64,000 bases of DNA, taken from the NCBI RefSeq assembly GCF_000340565.2, contig NZ_CP007203.1, forward strand, positions 4,928,613-4,992,612. The letters are read 5' to 3'. The notes below the pieces were generated by a model. That model did no database searches. It saw only the letters and a list, made by a program, of their open reading frames with translations, and had not been told where the DNA came from. This document shows positions 47,454 to 55,998 of this stretch, one piece after another. The stretch's first letter is position 1, and each line of letters starts with the position of its first letter. The position numbers and the translations under genes are program-made. Source of the DNA: Nodularia spumigena CCY9414. Its GTDB lineage: Bacteria > Cyanobacteriota > Cyanobacteriia > Cyanobacteriales > Nostocaceae.

Positions 47454-47492
47454 ACATTTAAGACAACCGTTAAGACAGTTAAGACAGTTAAA
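47454..47492 (-). promoter_or_regulatory. 9-bp repeat array upstream of the loading-enzyme gene
   Basis: Read on the minus strand: TTTAACTGT, CTTAACTGT, CTTAACGGT, a TGT spacer, then CTTAAATGT. The array is centred about 205 bases upstream of the 47268 start, and about 260 bases upstream of the patatin start on the other side. The same units in the same order (CTTAACTGT, CTTAAATGT) occur before hphB at 54469. The 9-base step places sites on nearly the same DNA face and suggests a regulator's binding array. Confidence 0.55.
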
Positions 47493-47598
47493 CTATATAA
47501 TCAAAATGTAAATATAAATTTTTTTTAATAAATGGTAAAAAGTAATTAATAATATTAATTTATTGACATGAAGGAATTTACACCTACAATCCAATTTG

Positions 47599-47626
47599 TT
47601 TACACGCCAAGAACTAATGTTATACT
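47599..47626 (+). promoter_or_regulatory. Sigma-70-type promoter for the LamG-patatin gene
   Basis: TTTACA (47599-47604) and TATACT (47621-47626) are 16 bases apart and lie about 105 bases upstream of the GTG start at 47732. A prediction from consensus only. Confidence 0.5.
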
Positions 47627-47731
47627 ATCAATCAGAATTGGAGTGATTGCAGGATTTTTATTTACACTGCTGTCTTCACAAATATTCACTCTTTCCCGTT
47701 TGTAAACTGAATAATTGGAGATAAAAATTCC

Positions 47732-49594
47732 GTGGTAAAAAAAGTAATTGAACAATCAGTTTTGACCTTTGATGGTCAACATGATTACATAGATTTTGGC
47801 AAAAATGATCCTGATCTGGTTTTGTCCCAGGGTACTTCAGGTTTTACAGTTTCAGGATGGGTTAATCCCCATCATCTCACTAGACAAGCTACTACCTATG
47901 GAACACGCAATGTCTTTTTTGCCCGTTCTTCAGACCGATACAGTGATAATTTTGAAGTTGGTGTTAGTCCTACAGGAAATTTAGATATTTACATTGATGA
48001 ACAATTGAGCAAATTTATCAAAACCCTGGGTAATGGAGAATTAACCATTGGAGAATGGCACTTTTTTGCTATTGTTTTTAATCAAGGTGATCTTACCGTA
48101 TATCTTGATCATAATCAATATATAGAATATTTTACAGGTTCTGCGTTAAATAAAGCCACAAGTCCGATCACTCTGGGGGGAACTTTACACAATAATATAC
48201 ATTTTTCAGGACAATTAGCTCATATTAGTGTCTGGAATTATCCATGTAATCAGGAACAAATTCAAGCTCATCGTTCTGGGTTAATAGTTGGGGATGAAGA
48301 AGGATTAGTTGCTTATTGGAAATTAGATGAAGGGGAAGGAACAATTGTCAATAATCAAACTGGGAACTTTTATCAAGGAAATTTGTATGGTAATCCTATT
48401 TGGAATTTAACACAAATTACATTTCTAGGAGAATCATCTGCGGAGGAAGAAACCAAAACCAAACAACCAGAAGCAATTTTTAATATCCAAGCATCACCTA
48501 CATTATCTCAAGAGAAATTAGCAGAAGATATCAATCAAACAGAGCAACAAAAATATAAAATACTTGCCATTGATGGTGGTGGTATTCGTGGCATGATTCC
48601 TGCACTTTTGTTAGCAGAAATTGAAAAGCGCACACAAAAACCTATATTTAGTTTGTTTGATTTAATTGCTGGTACTTCCACTGGGGGAATTTTAGCACTG
48701 GGGCTAACTAAACCCCGATTAAATCAAGAAACATCTGATAAATTAGCAGAGGCTGAATACACTGCTGCGGATCTATCAGAACTATTTATTGAGTATGGAG
48801 TGGAAATATTTTATGAACCATTATTTGAAAAGTTACTTGGACCTTTAGAAGATATATTTTTACAGCCCAAATATGCTTCTACCAGCAGAGTAGAAATTCT
48901 CAAACAATATTTTGGTGATAGTCTGATAGAAAATAATCTCAAAGAAGTTTTTGTTACGAGTTATGATATCGAGCAGCGAATTCCGATATTTTTTAGCAAC
49001 AAGTTGGAAAAACAACAAATAAAATCTAAAAAATTTCGCAATTTATGTGCAGGATTTTCGCTTTTAGATGCTGCATTAGCCACCAGTGCTACTCCCACTT
49101 ATTTCCCTCCTCATCGCATTGTCACTTCTCATAATACTAACGGTTTTTATACTTTAGTAGATGGTGGAGTTTTTGCTAATAATCCATCCCAGTTAGCTAT
49201 TTCCGAAGCAAAAAGTAGTAAACAAGAAGCAAATAGGATTCTGAATACGGAAGATATCTTAATAGTTTCTCTAGGTACAGGTTCGCTGACAAGTGTTTAT
49301 CCTTATGATGAAGTCAAAAATTGGGGACTCTTACAATGGGGAAGACCACTTTTAAATATTATGTTTGATGGTAGTAGTGAAGTTGTTGCTGGAGAGTTAG
49401 AAAGGTTGTTTGCATTTAGTAATCGAGAAACTAAAAGTTCTTATTATCGGTTTCAAACATTTTTAGATGCAGAACTAGAAGAAATAGATAAGACAACTTT
49501 ACGAAATACTCGCCAGCTACAAGCAGCAGCCAAGCAGATGATTGCTCAAAATAGCAAAAAAATAGATGAATTGTGTAGTCTTTTATTAGAGTAA
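47732..49594 (+). CDS. LamG-patatin lipase-like protein
   Basis: 620 residues in two parts. Residues 5-230 form a concanavalin/LamG-type beta sandwich (VLTFDGQHDYIDFG, GFTVSGWVNP, EWHFFAIVFNQGDLTVYLD, SGQLAHISVWN, EEGLVAYWKLDEGEG), probably for carbohydrate or surface binding. Residues 275-500 are a patatin-like phospholipase: DGGGIRG oxyanion loop (281-287), GTSTG nucleophile motif with Ser316, and DGGVFANNP with the catalytic Asp477. No signal peptide is seen. The start is GTG at 47732, chosen because TTGGAG lies 11 bases upstream and the LamG strand begins directly after it. It diverges from the NRPS block and converges with the AAA-like gene (23 bases between stops). A link to peptide synthesis, such as lipid removal or resistance, is speculative. 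Confidence 0.9.
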   Translation: MVKKVIEQSVLTFDGQHDYIDFGKNDPDLVLSQGTSGFTVSGWVNPHHLTRQATTYGTRNVFFARSSDRYSDNFEVGVSPTGNLDIYIDEQLSKFIKTLGNGELTIGEWHFFAIVFNQGDLTVYLDHNQYIEYFTGSALNKATSPITLGGTLHNNIHFSGQLAHISVWNYPCNQEQIQAHRSGLIVGDEEGLVAYWKLDEGEGTIVNNQTGNFYQGNLYGNPIWNLTQITFLGESSAEEETKTKQPEAIFNIQASPTLSQEKLAEDINQTEQQKYKILAIDGGGIRGMIPALLLAEIEKRTQKPIFSLFDLIAGTSTGGILALGLTKPRLNQETSDKLAEAEYTAADLSELFIEYGVEIFYEPLFEKLLGPLEDIFLQPKYASTSRVEILKQYFGDSLIENNLKEVFVTSYDIEQRIPIFFSNKLEKQQIKSKKFRNLCAGFSLLDAALATSATPTYFPPHRIVTSHNTNGFYTLVDGGVFANNPSQLAISEAKSSKQEANRILNTEDILIVSLGTGSLTSVYPYDEVKNWGLLQWGRPLLNIMFDGSSEVVAGELERLFAFSNRETKSSYYRFQTFLDAELEEIDKTTLRNTRQLQAAAKQMIAQNSKKIDELCSLLLE

Positions 49595-49617
49595 ACCAAT
49601 TGCTTGTGGGATGTTAG

Positions 49618-50988
49618 TTAAACAATGGCAGATAATTGCTTGGCAAAATAAGTCCGATAGAGTTGGCAACTGGGTAATACGCGATCGCCATCAAAGGTAA
49701 TTAATCCTAAACTTTCCAGTTTATAAGCATGGATAGGATCAATAACCAGACTTGCCTTAGTGGTAACAAGTTCAGTATATGTCCTGATTAAACCAGGATT
49801 GGCTAACAGTTTTACCCAATGTTGCTGCAAGTGATAGCGGTAAATACCACCATTAGCGATCGCCTCTTTGATCAAGTTTGGTAAAGTAATAGCCCCACAG
49901 TGAAGATAATACAACGCTAGTTGTGTCAATGCTGGATGACCGCCAATAAGAGATATCAATTGTGCCGACTCGTTGCCAGCAGTCCACCTTAACCCATATC
50001 GCCTAGCTAATTCTTCTACCTGTTCCTGAGTAAATTCTTGCAGACGGATAGGTAGCCCAATATTAAACGGAGAGTGATTGATATCTAAACAAAAATACTG
50101 TTCTGTTGAATAAGCAACTACTAACCTCAAATTTTTCCATAAATTATTTTGTCGTGATTCTTCGCACCAAGAACGCAACAAAGCAAAAAATTCCTGAGCA
50201 ACTTGAGGATATTCAAAAAAGCGTTCTACTTCACTCAATACCAAAACCAGAGGGTTATTACTTTGCTTGAGAATATAATGCTGAAAGTAAAGGCTACAGG
50301 TTAACTTATAACCCACATCTTCATCCCAATGTTCATGAATATTAGGAGCCATACCTAGTTTTATGGCAATTTGGCTACAAAAAGAACGCAAAAACTTATT
50401 TAAGTGAGTTAAACAGTAAGCATCTATCTGGGAAAAACTTAAATTTACAGTGCGATATCCTTGTGCATCTGCAAAGGCTAAAAGACGTATTATCAAAGAA
50501 GTTTTACCCATCTGTCCAGGAGCGAGAATTCTAACTACACAACCTGGTTTAGTCACCTGTCGATAAATTAATTCCTCTATCCACTGACGCTCAATATATA
50601 AGGGAGAATCTAAAGATAGTGGTCCATCAGGATATGTGAATAAAGATGCATTTTCTGTTTTTACACATATACTATCTGATAATAAATCTGGTATTTTGGT
50701 TTCAAAATCCTCCTTTAGGAAGATGTAGTCTTCTTCATGGAGTTCTAAATTAAAGGTATTAAAACATAATTTTAAAGTTTTCTGGTCTACACCTTTATTT
50801 GCTGACCATAAGCGGCTGAGAGTTTTAGCAGAAACGTTTGTCTGGTACGATAACTGGTCCAGAGTCAATCGTTCTCCTTGGTTTTTTGTGATCTCCCAAG
50901 ATGATATAGCTTCTTGTATCCGATGCATTCCTTGAGGAGATAGAAGCACACCTCGTCTTCTTTTTGATTGAATTTGTTTGACAGCCAT
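49618..50988 (-). CDS. AAA-like ATPase with N-terminal HTH-like domain
   Basis: 456 residues. The N terminus (about 10-95) looks like a helix-turn-helix module (ERLTLDQLSYQTNVSAKTLS, RLWSANKGVDQKTLKLCFN). The ATPase domain has a Walker A loop RILAPGQMGKTSLIIRLL (about 152-169) and a degenerate Walker B, LVLVLSEVERFF, in which Ser-Glu replaces Asp-Glu. C-terminal helices (GGHPALTQLALYYLHCGAI) resemble the winged-helix part of STAND ATPases. This is the cyanobacterial AAA-like domain family, often found with signalling domains. Placement between NRPS loci makes it a candidate regulator for the region, which is inference. The ATG at 50988 gives MAVKQIQSKRRRGVLL. Confidence 0.75.
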   Translation of the reverse strand: MAVKQIQSKRRRGVLLSPQGMHRIQEAISSWEITKNQGERLTLDQLSYQTNVSAKTLSRLWSANKGVDQKTLKLCFNTFNLELHEEDYIFLKEDFETKIPDLLSDSICVKTENASLFTYPDGPLSLDSPLYIERQWIEELIYRQVTKPGCVVRILAPGQMGKTSLIIRLLAFADAQGYRTVNLSFSQIDAYCLTHLNKFLRSFCSQIAIKLGMAPNIHEHWDEDVGYKLTCSLYFQHYILKQSNNPLVLVLSEVERFFEYPQVAQEFFALLRSWCEESRQNNLWKNLRLVVAYSTEQYFCLDINHSPFNIGLPIRLQEFTQEQVEELARRYGLRWTAGNESAQLISLIGGHPALTQLALYYLHCGAITLPNLIKEAIANGGIYRYHLQQHWVKLLANPGLIRTYTELVTTKASLVIDPIHAYKLESLGLITFDGDRVLPSCQLYRTYFAKQLSAIV

Positions 50989-51054
50989 AATCCAAAAAGT
51001 TGACTAAAATTGTTAGATATTGTAACTTTAACAAAATTAGCTACGTATAGCAGG

Positions 51055-51440
51055 AATAAGGAGAATTGAACCTCCCCACGTCTAAAGCCAGGGGATTCTT
51101 GCCCACCTGAAAAAGGCGACAACGGGACATTCAAGTATCCCTCTACTCACTCAAAGAGCTTTTGCTCTCATTCGCGCATACTTTCTGAGTCCTTCATATT
51201 TTAAAGATGAACGCTCCATATCCTGCCCTTATTTGCCCTTTAACTATTCCGAATCGAGTCGGATATGTCCGTTGCCGGGATTGCTCCGTACTAGGATATT
51301 TCAAGGCGCTGAAGGTTATTCCTACTTGTTTTCTCGCTAATCTATTTTAACACTGTGGCTAAAGCCACGCAATCGTTTGACGGAACTTAAAAGTTCTTAC
51401 CGCCTTCTCCCCATGCCTAAAGTCAGGGGCTTGCGTCTCG
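51055..51440 (-). mobile_element. IS200/IS605-type element remnant without protein gene
   Basis: About 385 non-coding bases bounded by two similar 21-base hairpins in the same orientation: 51074-51094 and 51409-51429, each of the CCCC-TTTAG-GGGG form on the minus strand. Same-direction hairpins at both ends, rather than inverted terminal repeats, are the mark of IS200/IS605 elements. On the minus strand the left end reads into CCGTCAAACGATTGCGTGGCTTTAGCCAC-like structured sequence and the right end into GGGGAGGTTCAATT. No transposase, TnpB or IscB frame remains. The structured interior may be a decayed guide-RNA (omega RNA-like) region; this is a guess. Confidence 0.45.
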
Positions 51441-51825
51441 TTTTTCGGTCAGTGCTGCCTTGTGGGTTTCCCCAAAGGTTGCAATTGTTTCTGTTCAGTA
51501 TTCAGGAGTAAAATCCTTGTGTACAGATGTTGTATGCAACCTCTCTAGTTTCATAATCCTGACCACTGCTATAGCTCATAAGATCATAAATTTTCCATAG
51601 ATAAATCAACCAAGATTCATATTAACACCCTATTAGATGCTAAGATCCCTACTGGAGTTTTAAGAAAATACAAAATTTTGTCTAAGTAAAATAGGTGACT
51701 CCGTAATTCACCAGCCTGTCTTTTGATACTAGCATTGAGTATCGTAGGCTATGTAGCTGGATATGTTGTTATTTCCAGCGCACTGCTGGTCTTTTTCTTG
51801 GTCTCAAACTCAGGTTAAGTTACTT

Positions 51826-54273
51826 ATGTCTAACAGCATTGATTTAGCAGCGATCACCTTACCTGAAGCTATCAAATTAAAACTGAAAGCTTTAGATGAT
51901 GTCAATTTAATTCCATCAAATTCTGAAACTTACTTAGATTTTGATGAAGATGTACATCTAGATTTAGACAAAATTTTTAATATTCATAGTAAAGTCGAAT
52001 ACATAAATGTGATATTCGATAGAATCATTACTGAAGTATTCGGCGACCATGAAATTATCATAGTTAAACCAAAATGTAAAATATATAAAATTGGTCAAGA
52101 AATAAAAATTCACTTGCAGGGATTACTAAATAACCAAAATATTGAATTAGTTTTGAGTAAGAACTCCACTTTAAAATATGAATTAAATCATAAATTAAGT
52201 TTCAGTAACCTCACAAATGCAGTCCCTATCATCAATAATTTTACCTTAGATAAACCAGAGATAATTATAGCTAATAATACCCATCCTTGTGTTCATACAA
52301 AAATAGGTAACATTAATTTAAATAGAGGATTTAATTTTCTTGGATATATTGATTTAAAAACCCTTCCTAAAAATCTCAATCAATTTATTCATAAACATTT
52401 AGGAATTAGTCATTTAGGAGGATTAGTCAGCATAAATTCAACAGGAGAAGTGAGTTTAACAGGAAATATTAAAGGCAAGAGAAACCTATTTTCTCAGCCA
52501 CCATTACAGGCTGATTTTAATAATTTACTAATCGAATTAAATATTGATGCTAACTTACAGGCAAAATTTGGATTAACGGGAAATTTAATTATTCAAGGTT
52601 ACGATCCCAGCCAAGAACATGAACCTAAGCTATTTCTTGCAGGAAATCTCTCACTCGAACCTGAATCTTTAACAGCATATTTCAGTCAGAAAGGTGAAAA
52701 AACCTGGCATAATCCCTATGGATTGATAGGAACTGAACTGCGTAATCTCAGATTTCAAGGAGGTGGAACATATTTACCTCCTTACTTTGATAATATCGGA
52801 TTCATTGGTGATTTGAGATGGGAAGAAATAGACATTGAAGTAGCATTCCTTATAGATACTAATGATCCTCAGAGATTAGCATTAGTTTTAACTGTTAATC
52901 AACCCGTTAGTTTAATAGACTTATGGCAAGGTCCAGTCACTGCTTTTATTGAAAAACAATCAGGTTTCTCAACAGATTTAGTTAACAAAGCATTGTCCTT
53001 ATTAGAAACATTGGATAATTTGCAGATTGAATCAGTGGATGCAGATGCAGATGGAAAACGCAACCCCTTGATTAAATATGTTCCCTTTTGCACAACAATT
53101 GCAGGACAACCGATATCAGAAGGATTAGAAATTAATGGTAAAATTCATGCTTGGGGTAATGAAGCGATTTTACTCCTGCAAGCTAACACAAGTTTAAATA
53201 ATATTAGTGGTTCATTAAAAGTTTTTGAAATAGATTTAGGATTTGCCAAAATTACAGGAGCAGATGATGATAGTTTAGATTTAGCCTTAAAAGTAACACC
53301 TACCGAGCAGTATCTTCAGGGAGATGGCTATGTAGAGTTACTGGGTAACGAAATTGCAAATGTGGAATTTAAAATTACTGACACCAATGCGATATTTAAA
53401 AACTTTGATTTGAATTTAGCCAATCTGCTAAGTATTGATGTTGATGACTTAATTATAGATATCAAAACTGGTTGCGGTAGTGGTTTCGGAAAACTTTCCG
53501 TTTTAGGTAATAGTCTAGCAGGTATTACATTTGATATTAATCACAATAGTATTAATCTGAAAAATCTTGAAATCAATTTAGTCGGTTTCTTAACTCTCAA
53601 TATTCCCCTGCTAACAGTTAATTTAAACAATCAAATTGCTACAGGTGAAGCAGATATAACTGCATTTAATCAAGATTTAGGTAAGGGTAAATTATTATTT
53701 AATGTTCAAGATGTTTTCATCAAAGACGTATTTCTGAATTTAGTTAATATTCTCAAATTAAATGTTCCAAAATTGAAAGTTGATTTAACAAAGAAAAAAG
53801 TTTCAGGTTTAGGTAATATAACTATTTTAGGTAAAAAATTCACTGCATTAGGTATTATCCTCAATGAAAGAGGATTGAAGGCAAAAAGTGATTTCAATTT
53901 TGGCATTTTAGCTTTTAATGGTGCTACAGTCACTCTCGGTAAAGACAACAATGGAAATATCAATAATTCAGCTAATCTTGTAGGGAATCTCAAGTTTTTG
54001 GGTTATACCTTTGCCAATATTAACGCTAAAGTGAATAGTGATAAATTAACTGCATCGGGTAGCTTCAATTTTGCTGATATTCTCATTCTTAAAGGAGTTA
54101 GTAATCAGAAAAAAGCCACAATCATCCTGAAAAAATCCAAGAAAGGTGTTTATAATTCAGTTAGTTTGATGGGCAGATTTTATTTATTAAACCAAGAACT
54201 AACATCAGTGAAAATCAGTCAGAACAATGGCATTATCAAGATTTTAGGAATGTCTGTTAATGTCAAAAATTAA
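51826..54273 (+). CDS. Unrecognised beta-rich protein with exact 54-residue repeats
   Basis: 815 residues from the ATG at 51826 (MSNSIDLAAITLPEAIKL); an upstream in-frame ATG (51763) would add 21 residues of unlikely sequence. There is no signal peptide and no membrane segment. The chain alternates hydrophobic and polar residues and is rich in Asn, Leu, Ile and Lys, suggesting stacked beta strands. Residues 526-579, 580-633 and 634-687 are three consecutive repeats of exactly 54 residues, each built as LxLxNLLxLxVxxLxVDL, a Gly turn, LGxxLxGI, then a strand. Looser repeats flank them. A beta-solenoid, or a lipid-transfer-like (AsmA/TamB-type) hydrophobic groove, are possible folds. It lies between the AAA-like gene and hphB; its role is unknown. 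Confidence 0.8.
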   Translation: MSNSIDLAAITLPEAIKLKLKALDDVNLIPSNSETYLDFDEDVHLDLDKIFNIHSKVEYINVIFDRIITEVFGDHEIIIVKPKCKIYKIGQEIKIHLQGLLNNQNIELVLSKNSTLKYELNHKLSFSNLTNAVPIINNFTLDKPEIIIANNTHPCVHTKIGNINLNRGFNFLGYIDLKTLPKNLNQFIHKHLGISHLGGLVSINSTGEVSLTGNIKGKRNLFSQPPLQADFNNLLIELNIDANLQAKFGLTGNLIIQGYDPSQEHEPKLFLAGNLSLEPESLTAYFSQKGEKTWHNPYGLIGTELRNLRFQGGGTYLPPYFDNIGFIGDLRWEEIDIEVAFLIDTNDPQRLALVLTVNQPVSLIDLWQGPVTAFIEKQSGFSTDLVNKALSLLETLDNLQIESVDADADGKRNPLIKYVPFCTTIAGQPISEGLEINGKIHAWGNEAILLLQANTSLNNISGSLKVFEIDLGFAKITGADDDSLDLALKVTPTEQYLQGDGYVELLGNEIANVEFKITDTNAIFKNFDLNLANLLSIDVDDLIIDIKTGCGSGFGKLSVLGNSLAGITFDINHNSINLKNLEINLVGFLTLNIPLLTVNLNNQIATGEADITAFNQDLGKGKLLFNVQDVFIKDVFLNLVNILKLNVPKLKVDLTKKKVSGLGNITILGKKFTALGIILNERGLKAKSDFNFGILAFNGATVTLGKDNNGNINNSANLVGNLKFLGYTFANINAKVNSDKLTASGSFNFADILILKGVSNQKKATIILKKSKKGVYNSVSLMGRFYLLNQELTSVKISQNNGIIKILGMSVNVKN

Positions 54274-54817
54274 TTATAGTGTTCCGACTTGATTTATAAA
54301 TTTTCCGTGGAGGCTGAGAATAGGGAATAGGGTTTTAGATCATTTGGGTGTACGGAGTTTTGTATAGCTTACGCCAAGCTATGCTATCAATAATCAAATA
54401 GGAGTCCTACCTATATAAAATTAATTTATAAAAATCACAATCAAATTTTTAATTTTTTTATAAAAAATCTTAACTGTCTTAAATGTCCTTGCATTCTGAT
54501 TGAAAATCTGGGAAAAGAAGGAAAAGCGTGTTATACATTCAATACCTTAGCTAAATTACGAGGGTGAGATGATAATGCTTCAACCATGAACTCCCGTTTC
54601 TTGCTAGGCTTGGCAAAAACAATCAGTCCTAAAAATTCCTTGAAGGTTTCCCACAAGGGTTTTTTAATGTATTGACGGTAGGATAAGGGTTTTAGATTCT
54701 AAACAACCTTTTTCTCGAAACGCTTATGTATGCTTGTTTTTGCCGTTTTTGCCAAAAATTATCAAGGCTCTTATTTTGGCTACAGTATTGACACATTACA
54801 CACTAATTTTATAAAGT
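54274..54817. other. Spacer upstream of hphB with repeat and regulatory motifs
   Basis: No gene found. It contains AATCAAATAGGAGTCCTA (about 54394-54411), shared with the spacer near 21205, next to the inverted pair TATAGCTTACGCC/AAGCTATGCTAT. The 9-bp repeat array at 54469-54495 lies here. A possible -35 TTGACG with a weak GATTCT at the right distance sits near 54671-54699. Upstream DNA is AT-rich. Confidence 0.45.
54469..54495 (+). promoter_or_regulatory. 9-bp repeat array upstream of hphB
   Basis: CTTAACTGT, CTTAAATGT and a diverged CCTTGCATT follow without spacing. The first two units equal units of the array at 47454-47492. It lies about 410 bases upstream of the hphB start and in the same orientation relative to the gene it precedes. 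Confidence 0.5.
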
Positions 54818-54910
54818 ATGATATTTCCAGCGTTGTTACTGAGGGGGAGTTCAGGTTTGACAATTTCAGGCTCGATGAATCCTCATCAATTAAAAAATAC
54901 GGAACAATGA
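54818..54910 (+). pseudogene. LamG relic overlapping the hphB start
   Basis: A 30-codon frame contains GSSGLTISGSMNPHQL, identical at 10 of 16 positions to GTSGFTVSGWVNPHHL in the LamG domain at 47732. Nucleotide similarity continues to the hphB ATG (ATACGGAACAATG against CTATGGAACACGCAATG). Its TGA (54908-54910) overlaps the hphB ATG (54907-54909). It is a fragment of a second copy of the LamG gene. Confidence 0.6.
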
Positions 54911-55998
54911 GGTCTTCAAGTAATCAGTCTTATCGCATTGTTGCTATTCCAGGTGAAGGAATTGGACCAGAAGTTGTGGCAGCTTCTCTACAACTTTTGC
55001 AACAAGTAGCGAAACTGGAAGGATTTACCTTGCAGGTAGATTATGGTTGGCTGGGTACAACCGCCTTAGAAAAATTTGGTACTTACTTTCCTCAAGCCAC
55101 AGCCGAGCTATGTAATGGATCTGATGGAATTGTCTTTGGAGCAGTTACCCAAGGAGGACTGCTAGAACTGCGAAAACATTACGACTTTTTTTGCAATCTG
55201 CGTCCTATTCGGATTGTTGATAGTTTAGTAAATAAATCTAGCTTACGCCCAGAAAAAATCAAAGGACTGGATATACTCGTCATTCGAGAATTAGTCAGTG
55301 GTATTTATTTTGGATCTGCTGGACGTGCTTCAGATGAAAAAGGAGCTTATGGCTACCACACCATGCTCTATTACGATCATGAAATACGTCGCCTTGCTCG
55401 CCAAGCCTTGCAAAAAGCCCAACAACGTCGAGGAAAACTAACAGTAGCCCATAAAGAAAATGCCTTACCTAATTTGCCTTGGACTCGTTTAGTGCAAGAA
55501 GAAGCAGCCCAGTTTCCTGATGTTATTGTAGAACCAATGTTAGTGGATAATTTAGCCATGCAAATGGTTATGAATCCCCAGAGATTTGATGTAATTTTGG
55601 CCAGCAATTTGTTTGGAGATATTCTCAGCGATATTGGTGGAGCTTTAGTTGGTTCTTTAGGTTTATTAGGATCAGCCAGTCTTAATGCAGATGGATTTGG
55701 ACTATACGAAGCAATTCACGGTACTGCGCCAGATATTGCTGGTAAAGGAATTGCTAATCCTTTGGGAACTATTGGAGCTTGTGTTTTAATGCTAGAGCAG
55801 TGGGGGGAAAAAAGAGCCGCCCAAATAATTATGGTAGCACAAGATCGAGTTTTAGAGCAAGGATATCGGACTGCGGATTTATCTCCCCAAGGCTCCGAAA
55901 TATTAGTTAATACCGAACAATTAATACAGCTTTTACTAACAGAGATTTATAATTTACAAAATACAGAAATTGGGGTGCTGCATGAGTTCTATAAATAA
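54907..55998 (+). CDS. hphB: 3-isopropylmalate dehydrogenase-type enzyme HphB
   Basis: A 363-residue beta-decarboxylating dehydrogenase of the LeuB family. Motifs: [16 protein letters not shown] at the N terminus, [14 protein letters not shown] with the active-site Tyr, [12 protein letters not shown] with the catalytic Lys, [15 protein letters not shown] with metal-binding Asp, and the cofactor loop [14 protein letters not shown]. In Nostoc punctiforme HphA, HphB and HphCD extend phenylalanine or tyrosine by one carbon; placement next to a fused isomerase and between NRPSs needing homotyrosine supports HphB rather than leucine synthesis. The start is taken at 54907 ([16 protein letters not shown]) because the 59 codons upstream have no homology and overlap a LamG relic. 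The 3' end overlaps hphCD by 17 bases. Confidence 0.85.
   Translation: MRSSSNQSYRIVAIPGEGIGPEVVAASLQLLQQVAKLEGFTLQVDYGWLGTTALEKFGTYFPQATAELCNGSDGIVFGAVTQGGLLELRKHYDFFCNLRPIRIVDSLVNKSSLRPEKIKGLDILVIRELVSGIYFGSAGRASDEKGAYGYHTMLYYDHEIRRLARQALQKAQQRRGKLTVAHKENALPNLPWTRLVQEEAAQFPDVIVEPMLVDNLAMQMVMNPQRFDVILASNLFGDILSDIGGALVGSLGLLGSASLNADGFGLYEAIHGTAPDIAGKGIANPLGTIGACVLMLEQWGEKRAAQIIMVAQDRVLEQGYRTADLSPQGSEILVNTEQLIQLLLTEIYNLQNTEIGVLHEFYK

Noticed and set aside
47454-47492. Pho box (SphR/PhoB-type site)
   Set aside because: CTTAAC-like units recall it, but the step is 9 bases rather than 11 and the second half of the unit differs.
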